The notes under the pieces: generated by a model
Database searches by the model: none
Told to the model about the DNA's origin: nothing
The model's input: the letters and a program-made list of their open reading frames with translations, nothing else
NCBI RefSeq assembly: GCF_014647155.1
Contig: NZ_BMOQ01000004.1
Span: 310,001 to 374,000 of the forward strand
Length of the DNA stretch: 64,000 nucleotides
Direction of reading: 5' to 3'
Source: Halarchaeum nitratireducens
GTDB taxonomy: Archaea; Halobacteriota; Halobacteria; Halobacteriales; Halobacteriaceae
Program-made: the position numbers and the translations under genes
Shown: positions 16,421 to 25,289 of the stretch, piece by piece
Layout: each line of letters starts with the position of its first letter
Position numbering within the stretch: the stretch's first letter is position 1

Positions 16421-17640
16421 GGGTTGCGCCAGCGGTAGACGAGTACGCCGACGACGAGGAGGGCGATGACGCCGCCGCCGATGAGGAGGACGGGCGGGCC
16501 GCCGCTCGACCGACTCGGCGAACCGCTCTGTCCGGCGGCGTTCCCGGCGTTCGATCCCGACCCCGCGTTCGCGCTCGCGGCGTTCGTCCCGTCCACGTCC
16601 ACGTCGACGACCGTCGAGTACTCTTCGCCGTCCGCGGCGTAGTCGAGACGGACCGGGACGCTGTCGACGTCGCCGGAGACGTCGGCGGACACCTCGAAGG
16701 TGGCGAACTCGCTCGTCTCGATCTCCCCGACGTAGTAGGAGTTCGTCTCGGAGACCGCCTCGGTGTCGACGACGCTGACGACGACGGACTTCGCGTCCGC
16801 GCTCCCGAGGTTCGAGGCGTCGCCGCTGATCGTGTAGCTCCCGCCGCCGCCGGTGACTTCGAGGCCCGTGATGGCCATGTTCCCGGCGTCCTGCGGCGCG
16901 TATCGGAGCGTCGTCTCAGTCGACGCGCGCTCGTCGGTGGTGGCGACGGTGTAGTGCGCGACGAGCGACACGTTGCCGGTCGGGACGTCCGCCCCGTCGA
17001 ACGTCACCGACTGTTCGCCCTGTGCCGCGACGTCCGCGATGGACGCCCGCGAGACGGTTTCGCCGTCGACGACCGCGTCGATGCGCGCGTCTTCGAGGTC
17101 GACCGTCCCGCGCTCGGCGAGCGTGGCCTCCAGGACGGACGAGCCGTTCTCGACGGTCGCGCTCGCGCTGAGGTCCGGATCGACCGTCGCCTCGTCGACG
17201 TCGACGTAGATCGGTTTTCGAACGACGAAGACGCTCCCGTTCGACGCGATCCCGCGGAGCGTGACGGTGAGGCGCTTCTCACCCGCCGACTCGAAGGACG
17301 TCGAGAACGGGACGGTGAGGTCCGTTCCGGGGCCGAGCGTCCCGACGTCGTTCGCGGTGACGAACGTCGAGGGGCCCCGAACGCTCACCTCGGTGACTTC
17401 CGCGCTCTCCGTGCTCGCCTCGGCGCTCTCGAAGGTCGCAGTGATCGACGTCCGTTCGCCGACGACCGGGTCGTCCGGTTCGACGGTGACGTTCCCGATG
17501 GTCACGTACGCGCCCATCGACGTGGCCGCCGCGGCGTCGCCGCTCCCGGTCGCCGCGGACGCCGTCGGCGCGAACGCGCCCAGCGCGCTGACGACGACGA
17601 GCGCGGCGAGCGCCAGCGAGCCGAGTCGCCGCCCCCTCAT
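16417..17640 (-). CDS. Secreted/anchored protein with repeated CARDB-like beta domains, ABC-linked
   Basis: The 407-residue protein has a Sec-type signal peptide (about 1-30). A long beta-rich, acidic extracellular region contains at least three Ig/CARDB-like units with repeated VTVEPDDPVVGE-type and GNVSLVAHYTV-type strands. A Ser/Gly/Asn linker and a single C-terminal helix followed by YRWRNP anchor it. It is the first gene of the MacB-like operon and overlaps the ATPase by 4 nt. This places it where bacterial systems encode the adaptor (MacA). The adaptor role is inference. An upstream GTG at 17652 is an alternative start. Confidence 0.75.
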   Translation of the reverse strand: MRGRRLGSLALAALVVVSALGAFAPTASAATGSGDAAAATSMGAYVTIGNVTVEPDDPVVGERTSITATFESAEASTESAEVTEVSVRGPSTFVTANDVGTLGPGTDLTVPFSTSFESAGEKRLTVTLRGIASNGSVFVVRKPIYVDVDEATVDPDLSASATVENGSSVLEATLAERGTVDLEDARIDAVVDGETVSRASIADVAAQGEQSVTFDGADVPTGNVSLVAHYTVATTDERASTETTLRYAPQDAGNMAITGLEVTGGGGSYTISGDASNLGSADAKSVVVSVVDTEAVSETNSYYVGEIETSEFATFEVSADVSGDVDSVPVRLDYAADGEEYSTVVDVDVDGTNAASANAGSGSNAGNAAGQSGSPSRSSGGPPVLLIGGGVIALLVVGVLVYRWRNP

Positions 17641-17817
17641 ACGCGCCACCACCGGCGGGCCTCGCGGCGTGCTCGTCGCGTCGTTCGAGTCGGCGGTTCC
17701 GCTGCGTCGGTATCGGACTGCGTGCTCACGTGCGGGTGGAGTGACGCGAGGGGTTTAGCACTTTACCGAGATGGCGCCGGAGTCGCTCACAGAAGAGGCC
17801 CAAATTCGGCCCGCTTC

Positions 17818-18234
17818 TCACGTCTGGCTCTGATAGAAGAGCACGACCACCGCGACCCCGACGAAGAAGTTCGGGAGGAAGGTGAAGGGGCCGAGACCGG
17901 TGATCGGCGGGAAGCCGAACGCCATCGGGACGAGCGGGTTCGAGGAGAGCGCGTACAGGAAGAGCGCGACGCTCGTCAACAGGAGGCTGAGCGTGTACTT
18001 GTTCGGGAGGCCGCGATAGAGCCGGACGTAGGCGACGACGAGCGCCGCGAGGAGCACGAGGTTGAACGTCGAGACCGCGAACTGGACGCGGGCGAACGTC
18101 TCCAGGATCGCGTGGTGGTCGATCGGCGGCGGCATCGGGACGACGGGGAGCGCGATCCCGGCGACGGCCCCGCAGAGCGCGGCGACGGCCGCGACGACCG
18201 CGGTCTTCGTCAGCGGCGTGAGATCACGCGTCAT
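17818..18234 (-). CDS. Four-helix membrane protein paired with a winged-helix regulator
   Basis: The 138-residue protein has four predicted membrane helices and ends in FYQSQT. It is a paralogue of the protein at 14194-14604, sharing the YVRLYRG loop, the SSNPLVP segment and GPFTFLP. Its start lies inside the 3' end of the upstream winged-helix gene (11-nt overlap). It is therefore translated with that regulator and may be a membrane partner that controls it. No biochemical function is known to me. Confidence 0.7.
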   Translation of the reverse strand: MTRDLTPLTKTAVVAAVAALCGAVAGIALPVVPMPPPIDHHAILETFARVQFAVSTFNLVLLAALVVAYVRLYRGLPNKYTLSLLLTSVALFLYALSSNPLVPMAFGFPPITGLGPFTFLPNFFVGVAVVVLFYQSQT

Positions 18235-18523
18235 CGGACTCTACCTCGATGTCTGCTTGGTCGGCGATCTCCTCGAGGATGTCGAGGTTCTCGCGCATGC
18301 GATCGGTCAGGAAGTACATCTTGCCGTAGTTGTCTCCGCGCGTCGTGACGACGTCGTTCTCCTCGAGCACTTCGAGGTGGTGTTGGACGGTCTTGTAGTT
18401 CAACGCGAGCTCGTTCGACAGCTGATTGGTGTTCATCGGACGCGCCTGGAGCGTCCGGACGATCCGCAGGCGGTTCTTCCCGCCACGAGAACCGCCGATG
18501 AGCCACCAGAGCAGCTGTCGCAT
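18224..18523 (-). CDS. Winged-helix transcriptional regulator (ArsR/MarR-like)
   Basis: The 99-residue protein starts at ATG 18521-18523. It contains one winged helix: NRLRIVRTLQARPMNTNQLS, then a recognition helix in NYKTVQHHLEVLEENDVV, and a wing with TTRGDNYGKMYFLT. The C-terminal acidic helix may dimerise. It overlaps the membrane protein downstream by 11 nt and lies 52 nt after a PadR regulator, suggesting a three-gene regulatory operon next to the exporter genes. Confidence 0.85.
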   Translation of the reverse strand: MRQLLWWLIGGSRGGKNRLRIVRTLQARPMNTNQLSNELALNYKTVQHHLEVLEENDVVTTRGDNYGKMYFLTDRMRENLDILEEIADQADIEVESDDA

Positions 18524-18575
18524 CGCGTGAACGTCAACATCGAGGGGATGAAACAGTTCCGTCTCGGCGACGGCG

Positions 18576-19094
18576 TCAGCCGTCGTCCGCCGCGAGCACC
18601 GCACCGTCGGCGAGAGCGTGCTGGAGCACGCGTCCGATGGCGAGGTGTTGGGCCATCGCCTCGCGGACCCGCTCGCGCGCGGCCGCCTCGTCGGCGACCG
18701 TGTACTCCTTCGTGCGCACCATCTCGTGGACATCGATCGCGCCCGACTCCTCCAGCCCGTGGAGGCGGGGGTAGACCGTCCCCGGACTCAACTCGGCGTC
18801 GAACGTCCCTTCGAGGTCGTCCATCAACTGCTTGCCGTGCGTGCCGTCGCCCCGGAGCGCGATGAGCGCGAGGAGTAACTCGTCGAGGCTGTGCTTGATC
18901 GTGGCCTCATCGAACGCGAAGTCCCCCCCGCCGCCCTCTGTCGGGCGGATGGCGTCGAGGAGACGGGCGGGCGAGACGTCCGTCGACGGACCGGGGGTCC
19001 GCTCGTCCCCGAGTTCGCGGAGCAGCGTCTCGACGCTGGCACTCGCCGATCCCGTGGCGCTCGACTCGCCGTATCGCTCCGTCGTCCGTTTCAT
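18576..19094 (-). CDS. PadR family transcriptional regulator
   Basis: The 172-residue protein has a low-complexity N-terminal half (about 1-65). It then has a PadR winged helix: LDELLLALIALRGDGTHGKQLMDDL and the family hallmark LSPGTVYPRLHGLEESGAI, with the KEYTVADEA wing. I prefer the start at 19094 over the Met at 19115 because a TATA-like GGATTAAGG (19117-19125) sits 27 bp upstream of it, as expected for a leaderless message. PadR proteins commonly repress efflux or stress genes, and the MacB-like exporter is downstream on the same strand. Confidence 0.85.
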   Translation of the reverse strand: MKRTTERYGESSATGSASASVETLLRELGDERTPGPSTDVSPARLLDAIRPTEGGGGDFAFDEATIKHSLDELLLALIALRGDGTHGKQLMDDLEGTFDAELSPGTVYPRLHGLEESGAIDVHEMVRTKEYTVADEAAARERVREAMAQHLAIGRVLQHALADGAVLAADDG

Positions 19095-19154
19095 ACTTTC
19101 GCGTTCGGACCTCATCGGATTAAGGAGGGGCGTGCGGTTTCAGCGTTTGAGAAA

Positions 19155-19163
19155 GCTTAATCC
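19155..19163 (+). promoter_or_regulatory. TATA-like box for the winged-helix gene at 19187
   Basis: GCTTAATCC is centred about 28 bp before the GTG start at 19187. A mirrored TATA-like element for the divergent PadR gene lies at 19117-19125. The two promoters are within 50 bp of each other, so one regulator could control both. Confidence 0.5.
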
Positions 19164-19186
19164 AACCCGACGGTGACAGACGAACA

Positions 19187-19540
19187 GTGCACTCCGAGCG
19201 GGTCGACGACCTCCTCGACGCCCTCGGCGACGAGCGGTCGCGCGCGGTCCTCGCCGCGCTCAACGAGGAGCCGCGCTCGGCGAAAGAGCTGGCGAACGCC
19301 CTCGACGTCTCACTGCCGACGGTGTACCGGCGCCTCGACACGCTCGAGGAGTCGGATCTCGTCACCGCCCAGACCACCGTCGCGGACGACGGGAACCACT
19401 ACAAGCAGTACGCCTGCGCGTTCGCGGCGCTCTCGATCCGCCTCGACGGCGACGAGTACGTCGTCGACGTCCAGCGCACGGACGGACTCGCAGATCGCTT
19501 CGACGACCTCTGGACGGAGCTGAGCGGGGGAGAGGAGTAA
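19187..19540 (+). CDS. ArsR-like winged-helix regulator
   Basis: The 117-residue protein starts with GTG at 19187. An ArsR-like winged helix occupies about residues 5-75, with SRAVLAALNEEPRSAKELAN and a recognition helix in SLPTVYRRLDTLEESDLV. A C-terminal beta-rich segment about 85-117 follows. It is transcribed divergently from the PadR gene and is followed after 4 nt by a small membrane protein gene. I recall this pairing (HTH plus DUF7521-type membrane protein) as common in haloarchaea. Confidence 0.85.
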   Translation: MHSERVDDLLDALGDERSRAVLAALNEEPRSAKELANALDVSLPTVYRRLDTLEESDLVTAQTTVADDGNHYKQYACAFAALSIRLDGDEYVVDVQRTDGLADRFDDLWTELSGGEE

Positions 19541-19544
19541 GTTT

Positions 19545-19841
19545 ATGCGCGCGCTAACACACCCTCACGTCGTGACCTCGATCGCGTCGGTCGTCCTCGT
19601 CGCCGTCCGGATGGCGACGTTCGCGCTCACGCTCGGGCTGACGCTCATCAGTTTCCGGGCGTATCGGCGCGCGCGGACGCGCCGACTGGAGTACGCCTTC
19701 GTCGGGTTCGCGTTCGTGAGCATCGGCGTCGGTCTCTCGGCGCTCGCCGACCAACTCCCGGTCGGTCCCGTCTTCCACATCGGCGCGACGCTCCCGTTCC
19801 TCGTCGGGTTCGCCACGCTCTACGTCTCGCTCTACCGCTAG
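19545..19841 (+). CDS. Three-helix membrane protein (DUF7521-like)
   Basis: The 98-residue protein has three hydrophobic helices, with a basic YRRARTRRLEY loop after the first, and ends in LYVSLYR. It resembles the C-terminal region of the related membrane proteins at 14194 and 17818, sharing the LYxSLYR or YVRLYR ending. The gene begins 4 nt after its winged-helix partner, with GGAG about 12 nt upstream of ATG. It ends in a 4-nt tail-to-tail overlap with the MFS gene. Confidence 0.7.
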   Translation: MRALTHPHVVTSIASVVLVAVRMATFALTLGLTLISFRAYRRARTRRLEYAFVGFAFVSIGVGLSALADQLPVGPVFHIGATLPFLVGFATLYVSLYR

Positions 19842-21166
19842 TCGCTCCCGGCGGCCCCCGACGGCGCCGACGCCTCCTCGCCCGGTTTCACCGTATCGGA
19901 GACCTGCGTGTAGACGAGCACGGCGCCGAGGAGCGCGAGCAGGCCGCCGAGGACGAACGGCGCGGCGTACGCGATCGTGGCGAGCGCGCCGGAGGCCAGC
20001 GGGCCGATGGCGACGCCGAGGCCGAACGCCATCGTCAACACGGAGAGTTGCGTTCCGGACTGCCCGGCGCGCGCGTAGTCACCGGCGAGCGCCAGCGCGG
20101 GCGCGAAGACGGCCGCGCCGGCGATCCCCTGTACGAAGCGCGCGACGATCATCATCCACGGTTCGGTGACGAACCCCTGAACGGCCGTCGAGGGCGCGAG
20201 CAACAGGAGCCCGTAGAAGACGAACGGCTTGCGCCCGTAGTCGTCGCTCGCGGAGCCGATCGGCGCCTGGAGGAGGACCTGCGCGAGGACGAACGCGGCG
20301 AACTCGATGCCGAAGAGGAACGCGGTCTGGTCGAGGCGCGCGTTCACGTCCGCCTCGATCGCGGAGATGAGGGCGATCCCGATCGCCATGAACAGCGAGG
20401 CGAGACCGAGCGTGAACACCGGATCGAGGAGTTTCTCGTCGCGCTCGTGATCGAGGACGGCGATCGAGAGGTCGTCGCCCGCGTCCGCCTCGACGCGTTC
20501 CGGGTCCGTGACGAGGAGGGCGACGAGGACGAGACTGAGGAGCGCCCCTCCGGCGGCGATGGCGAACGCGGCGTTGTAGCCGCTGATCGAGATCGACCCG
20601 AGTGCGTACGGACCGCCGTGGACGAGACCGCCCGCGACGATGGGCCCGAGGCCGAAGCCGAGCAGGCGGAAGGTGTTGAAGACGCCCATGTTGTTCCCCC
20701 GGGTGTCGTCGGTGGCGAGTTCGTTCACGAGCGCGATGGTCGCGGGGACGGTGAACGCGACGCCGAAACCCTGGACCGCCCGGATGACGAACAGGCTGAC
20801 GTAGTTCCCGGCGAAGGCGTACGCGACGTTCGTGACGGCGAGGACGGCGAGTCCGAAGAGCACGAAGGCGCGGCGCTTACCCACCCGGTCTGACCACCGG
20901 CCGGTGAACGGTTGGCCGAAGCTGTTGAGGAAGCCGAACATCGAGAGCACGATCCCGACGGCGAGGCTCTGGGCGAGCGTGACGTCGATCCCGGCGACGC
21001 CCACGGTGATGCCGGCGCCCGCGGCGCCGATGACGTCGGCGATATAGAGCGGGAGGACGATGATCAAAAACGAGTTGCCCAGTGAGTCGACGGCGCGCGC
21101 GAGCGCGAGGACGAGGACCCGACGGTCGACCGCGAACAGCCGTCGGACGTACGCGATCGGGTTCAC
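19838..21166 (-). CDS. MFS transporter
   Basis: The 442-residue protein has twelve predicted helices. The MFS loop 2-3 signature is recognisable in GRWSDRVGKRRAFV, and the matching second-half loop in GSASDDYGRKPFVFYG. The central loop is acidic (about 205-230). The start codon is GTG at 21164-21166. The substrate is not evident; the general shape is that of drug/proton antiporters (DHA1 type). Its end overlaps the convergent small membrane gene by 4 nt. Confidence 0.85.
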   Translation of the reverse strand: MNPIAYVRRLFAVDRRVLVLALARAVDSLGNSFLIIVLPLYIADVIGAAGAGITVGVAGIDVTLAQSLAVGIVLSMFGFLNSFGQPFTGRWSDRVGKRRAFVLFGLAVLAVTNVAYAFAGNYVSLFVIRAVQGFGVAFTVPATIALVNELATDDTRGNNMGVFNTFRLLGFGLGPIVAGGLVHGGPYALGSISISGYNAAFAIAAGGALLSLVLVALLVTDPERVEADAGDDLSIAVLDHERDEKLLDPVFTLGLASLFMAIGIALISAIEADVNARLDQTAFLFGIEFAAFVLAQVLLQAPIGSASDDYGRKPFVFYGLLLLAPSTAVQGFVTEPWMMIVARFVQGIAGAAVFAPALALAGDYARAGQSGTQLSVLTMAFGLGVAIGPLASGALATIAYAAPFVLGGLLALLGAVLVYTQVSDTVKPGEEASAPSGAAGSD

Positions 21167-21278
21167 GCGGTGCCCCCGTCCCCGGACGGGCCGGTCGTCA
21201 CTGAGCGGTGGCGCCGAGACATGCGTATCTGCCCCCCACTCGGACCGGCGCGAGTAAAAACCGTGCGGACCCGGAAAG

Positions 21279-22556
21279 TCAGCCGTCAGCGGCCGTGCGG
21301 GGCGTCGTCACGGGACCGTCGTCCGTGACGGCGCGGGCGACGAGCGCGATCGCGGCCACGCAGAGCAGCGCGCACCCGGCGTACTCGGCCGCGTACCCGT
21401 ACGTCGTGGCGATCGGTAGCGCGACGAGCGGACCGACGGTCGAGCCGAAGTCGCCGAAGACGTTGTAGACGCCGCCGAGCTTCCCGACGTCGTCCGTGGG
21501 GCTGATGTCGCCGAGATAGGCGAGCAGCGGGAGGTTCGCGCCCTCGACGCCGAGACCGATGAGCGCGACCCCGGTGATCGTCCCGACGAGCGTCGGTGCG
21601 AGCGCGAGGCAGGCGAACCCGACGCCGAGCACGCCGAGCGACGGTACGGCGACGGACGACCGGGACGGGGCGCGATCCGCCAGCGGGCCGGCGACGACCG
21701 TCGCCGCGGCGGCGAAGAGCGCACAGACGGCCATCACGACGCCGCTGACACCGGTCGCGGAGAGCGAGCCGACGCGGATGTCGTTCGCGGCCGCGTACTC
21801 GACGACCGTGGAGAGGAGGACGCCGGCGTAGAGGAGGCGAACGACGAAGTTCGTCGCGCCGACCGCGAAGACGCGCGCGTCGCCGAACGCGAGGCGGGGG
21901 ACGTCGCGGAGGCGACTCTCGTGGCCGTCGGCGCCGGACTGGAGGTCGGGGAGGACGAGCGCGCAGACGACGAGCGCGACGGCGAACGCCGCGCGGAAGC
22001 CGACGAGGTCGGCGACGAGGCCGCCGGCGACGAGTCCCGCCGGGAATCCGAGGCTCTGTCCGCCCCGCATGTATCCGGTCCACGTGCCGCGGTTCTCGGG
22101 CGTCGTCACCTTCGTCACGGTGCTGAACGCCCCGACGAGGACGAACGCCGAGCCGACGCCCCAGACGACGCGTGCGAGGACGAACGTCGCGGCGCTCGCC
22201 GCCGTCGCGCTCGCCGGGAGCAGGTGGGCGAGCCCGTTCGTCCACCAGTCCGTGAGACCGAGGACGTAGCCGACGGGCGCGACGCCCTCCAGGAGGAAGC
22301 CGGCGAGCATCGGCCGTCGCGTCCCGACGCGGTCGAGGACGGCGCCGGCGGGCGCGTTCACGACCATCCGCGTCGCGCGGTTGATCGCCAGGATGACCCC
22401 CACGACAAGCGCCGAAAAACCGAGGACCGACCCCAGTCGGGGGAGCGTGGGGAACGCGACGCCGCCCACCATCCCGCCGAAGAAGACGCCGATGACGAGG
22501 CTGGCGACGACCGTCCGCGCGTCGTACTCGACCGTCGTGCCGTCGCCGTCGTACAT
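21279..22556 (-). CDS. MFS transporter
   Basis: The 425-residue protein has twelve predicted helices with the MFS signature in the loop after helix 2 (APAGAVLDRVGTRRPML) and a related loop in the second half (GPLADRAPSRSSVAV). It is only distantly similar to the neighbouring MFS protein. It starts at ATG 22554-22556. There is a 112-bp gap to the other MFS gene and no regulator is adjacent. Substrate unknown; an efflux role is plausible. Confidence 0.85.
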   Translation of the reverse strand: MYDGDGTTVEYDARTVVASLVIGVFFGGMVGGVAFPTLPRLGSVLGFSALVVGVILAINRATRMVVNAPAGAVLDRVGTRRPMLAGFLLEGVAPVGYVLGLTDWWTNGLAHLLPASATAASAATFVLARVVWGVGSAFVLVGAFSTVTKVTTPENRGTWTGYMRGGQSLGFPAGLVAGGLVADLVGFRAAFAVALVVCALVLPDLQSGADGHESRLRDVPRLAFGDARVFAVGATNFVVRLLYAGVLLSTVVEYAAANDIRVGSLSATGVSGVVMAVCALFAAAATVVAGPLADRAPSRSSVAVPSLGVLGVGFACLALAPTLVGTITGVALIGLGVEGANLPLLAYLGDISPTDDVGKLGGVYNVFGDFGSTVGPLVALPIATTYGYAAEYAGCALLCVAAIALVARAVTDDGPVTTPRTAADG

Positions 22557-22607
22557 ACTTACCGGGTAGTCAGCGCGGTGTTGTAAGCGGACGGATCCGG
22601 GCCCGCG

Positions 22608-23150
22608 TCACCGCACCTCCTCGACGGCCAGCGGCGCCGCACAACACGCCGTCCGGTACGTCTCGGGCGTCTCGACCGTCGGACACCGCCGGTAGCGTCG
22701 GCCGACGACGGTCTCGCAGTCCGTACAGCGCAGCCGATACGCCGGGTCGGCGAACGGCGGGCAGTCGAGCGGGACGTCGAGGGCGGCGGTGCGCTCGCGG
22801 AACGCCGGTCCGTGGTCGGTGACGCCGTAGGCCTGTACCTGCTCGACGTGGAGGAGCTCGTGACGGAGGACGCCGCGGAGCGTCGCCTCGTCGAACGCCG
22901 CGGCGGCGCGCGCGGCGAGCGTCACCGTCGCCTCCCGGTGGAGTCGCGTGCGCTCGCCCCACGCGGGTTCGACGCCGACCGTCCCCGTCGGGAGCGGCGT
23001 GTAGCGACACGCGCCCGCGCGGCGCTTCGCGCGCGACGACACCGCGTAGGTGACGAGCGCGGGGTCGACGTCGAGCGCCGTCTCCGTGACGGCCCGGCGG
23101 GTCTCGTGGGCCATCCACCCGCGCAGGGCCGCGGCGTCCGTGAAACGCAT
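22608..23150 (-). CDS. SprT-like zinc metalloprotein
   Basis: The 180-residue protein has the metallopeptidase motif RHELLHVEQ (HExxH) followed by DHGPAF, which supplies the third zinc ligand in SprT/Spartan-like proteins. A C-terminal Cys-rich part (CTDC, then CP and CC) looks like a zinc ribbon, as in the SprT family. The bacterial/eukaryotic family includes DNA-protein crosslink proteases; whether that applies here is unknown. I chose ATG 23148-23150 because sequence upstream is basic and non-coding in character. Confidence 0.8.
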   Translation of the reverse strand: MRFTDAAALRGWMAHETRRAVTETALDVDPALVTYAVSSRAKRRAGACRYTPLPTGTVGVEPAWGERTRLHREATVTLAARAAAAFDEATLRGVLRHELLHVEQVQAYGVTDHGPAFRERTAALDVPLDCPPFADPAYRLRCTDCETVVGRRYRRCPTVETPETYRTACCAAPLAVEEVR

Positions 23151-23231
23151 ACGGGACGGTGAGGCGTCCCGGTACTTGAACTTTCGACGGCGAGTCCGTG
23201 GCCTTTTCGCCGCCCGGCCGCAAGCGTGCCC

Positions 23232-23516
23232 ATGAGCGACAGTCCGACGACGGAGTTCGAAGAGGTCCGCGAACAGGCGATCGAGGCGTTGGAGCGCGAG
23301 GACCTGCGGTCGGTCTACGTCGGCATCCTCGACGCGAGCGAGGAGAACGAGTTCTTCTTCGGGAACGAGACGGAGGACCCCCACGCGCTCCAGCGGACGG
23401 CCGCGACGCAGCTCGGGATGCTCTGTCGCGTGCTCGCCGACCAGTCCGACCTCACGGTCGAGCAGGTGGCGAACCTCGCCGCGGAGCGCGCGAACGAACT
23501 CGGCGTCCAGCGCTGA
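23232..23516 (+). CDS. Small acidic protein (DUF8113-like)
   Basis: The 94-residue helical, acidic protein (about residues 5-94) contains GILDASEENEFFFGNETEDP and ends with a long helix. I recall it as a small conserved haloarchaeal family of unknown function. An in-frame GTG lies 6 nt upstream of the chosen ATG. It stands alone between the divergent SprT-like gene and the convergent PHP gene. Confidence 0.6.
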   Translation: MSDSPTTEFEEVREQAIEALEREDLRSVYVGILDASEENEFFFGNETEDPHALQRTAATQLGMLCRVLADQSDLTVEQVANLAAERANELGVQR

Positions 23517-23520
23517 GGCG

Positions 23521-24270
23521 TCAGTCCCGCATCGAGACGGGGTACGCGGACACGAAGGGCGCGTACGACGTCGCCGCGAAGACGCTCTTGCGGACCGCTC
23601 CCTTCGCGTATTGGCTCGCGCTCCGCCGGACCGGCGTCCGTCCGCCCTCGACGCCCGTCGCGCCGTCGCGGATCGCGGCGACGACGTCGCCGTAGTCGAC
23701 GTTCGCGGGCGCGTCCGGGCCGGGTATCTCGACGGTCGTGTACGCCCGCCCGAGGTTCATGAGGTAGTGTGCGTCACTCGACCCGACGCCGGGGAGGCCC
23801 TGCGAGCGTGCGAAGCGCCGCGCGCGGCGGTTCCGGTATCCCGTGAATAGCATCGAGTTGTAGACCTCGATCGCGTCGACGGGGTGCTCGCCGTCCCGCG
23901 GCGTGAGGTGCCGGCGTCGGACTCCGTGGCGCGAGCGCTGGAAGGGGTGGGGTGCGATGACGACGCCCCCGGCGTCTCTGACCGTCGCGGCGGTCTCGCG
24001 GTATCCCATGCCGGGGTCGGGCGGTTCCTCCACGCCGATCGCGAGCAGGTGCCCGTGCTTCGTCGACACCTCGACGCCGGGGACGCCGACGAGGCCGTAG
24101 TCGGACGCGAGGCGCGCCGCGCGCAGCGACGCGTCGATCTCGTCGTGATCGGTGACGACGATCCCGTCGAGCCCGATATCGGCGGCGTGTTCTAAGAGCA
24201 GCTCGACGGGCTCGTGGCCGTCGTAGGAACCGTCCGAGTGGACGTGGAGGTCCAATCGGAGTGTAGACAT
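23521..24270 (-). CDS. PHP domain metallo-phosphoesterase
   Basis: The 249-residue protein has the PHP fold. Metal ligands are visible in LHVHSDGSYDG (motif I), VVTDHDE (motif II), GVEVSTKHGHLLA (motif III), APHPF (H-x-H-type site) and GSSDAH (motif IV). It is a paralogue of the PHP protein at 39320-40003, with about the same length and motif order. PHP proteins of this size hydrolyse phosphomonoesters or diesters such as 3',5'-nucleotides. The true substrate here is not known. Confidence 0.85.
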   Translation of the reverse strand: MSTLRLDLHVHSDGSYDGHEPVELLLEHAADIGLDGIVVTDHDEIDASLRAARLASDYGLVGVPGVEVSTKHGHLLAIGVEEPPDPGMGYRETAATVRDAGGVVIAPHPFQRSRHGVRRRHLTPRDGEHPVDAIEVYNSMLFTGYRNRRARRFARSQGLPGVGSSDAHYLMNLGRAYTTVEIPGPDAPANVDYGDVVAAIRDGATGVEGGRTPVRRSASQYAKGAVRKSVFAATSYAPFVSAYPVSMRD

Positions 24271-24315
24271 AGGCCTTCGAAGGGGTTCGTGACGTATAGC
24301 GTTTCGTCCCGCGGA

Positions 24316-25224
24316 TCAGGCGACGGGCAGCTCGGTGTCGACGCCCTCCGCGACGGCGTTGCGGACGCGTTCGATCGCGTCGCCGTTCTCAGTCAGCTCG
24401 CGCACCTCGCTCGCGTTCTCCATCAGGACGGTTTCGCTCGGGAAGAGCCGCTCGCCGAGCGTGAGGCCGTGCTCGCGCGCGGTCGACCCGGTGACCGTGA
24501 GGTAGACGCCGAGACCGACGTCCGCGATGGCGGCCTCCTCTTCTTCCCCGTCGGCTGGATAGACGAAGTCGACGCCTGCGAGGGCTTCGAGGCCGACGAC
24601 GGCCTCGACGAGGCGTTCGTAGCGCGGCGAGATGCAGAGCGGGCCCTCGTAGGCTTCGAGGAACGACCGGTCGAAGGCGTCGACGTCGAGTGCCTCCGTA
24701 TCGCCCATCAGCGTGTGGTATACGGTGTCACCGATCCCGGTGACGACGCGGACGTCGGTGTCCTGCGGGTCGATGCGTTCGTTGACGTCCGCGATGGTGG
24801 CGAGGGGCTCGCCCCGGAGGCCGACGACTTCCTCCAAGACGAGATCGGCGCTGTCGAAGCCGAGTGCGAACTCGTGTTTGCGCAGGGCGCGGAAGGGCTC
24901 CTCCCGGCCGACGAGCTGGACCGGAACGCCCGCGACGTCGAGCGTGAGGGTGTCGAAGACGACGCGTCGGGGTTTGCCCTCGCGGTCGTCGCGCAGGAGG
25001 GTGTAGTCGGGTCGGTAGGGGTCGTCGGGATCGCTGTACGCCGCGAGGCGCTCGTAGACCCCCGCGGCGGCCGTCGCGTTCCCCTTCGTGACGGCCTTCT
25101 CGTGGCGGAGCGTCTCGGTCACGTCGTCGACGACCCGTCGGGCGTCAGGATGGCCCGCGAGCCGGTCGAGGACGGCTTCGAGCGGGCGACCCTTGCGCGG
25201 GACGGCGACGGTGACTGGCTCCAT
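24316..25224 (-). CDS. HisG-like (type-2 periplasmic-binding fold) protein of unknown function
   Basis: The 302-residue protein resembles ATP phosphoribosyltransferase HisG in three places. The N-terminus VTVAVPRKGRPLEAVLDRLA parallels the HisG start. EFALGFDSADLVLEE parallels the region recognised as DLGITGxD. ADVGLGVYLTVTGSTAREHG parallels the phosphate-binding VxTGxTLRxNGL loop. It is longer and does not sit with his genes. I do not know a named family for it; it may bind a phosphoribosyl or nucleotide ligand. Start at ATG 25222-25224. Confidence 0.6.
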   Translation of the reverse strand: MEPVTVAVPRKGRPLEAVLDRLAGHPDARRVVDDVTETLRHEKAVTKGNATAAAGVYERLAAYSDPDDPYRPDYTLLRDDREGKPRRVVFDTLTLDVAGVPVQLVGREEPFRALRKHEFALGFDSADLVLEEVVGLRGEPLATIADVNERIDPQDTDVRVVTGIGDTVYHTLMGDTEALDVDAFDRSFLEAYEGPLCISPRYERLVEAVVGLEALAGVDFVYPADGEEEEAAIADVGLGVYLTVTGSTAREHGLTLGERLFPSETVLMENASEVRELTENGDAIERVRNAVAEGVDTELPVA

Positions 25225-25289
25225 CGGTGTCGGACGAACGGGACGCGGGGGCTTTTGTGTTTCGTGAGGATGCGTCGCAGGGAGCCCCG

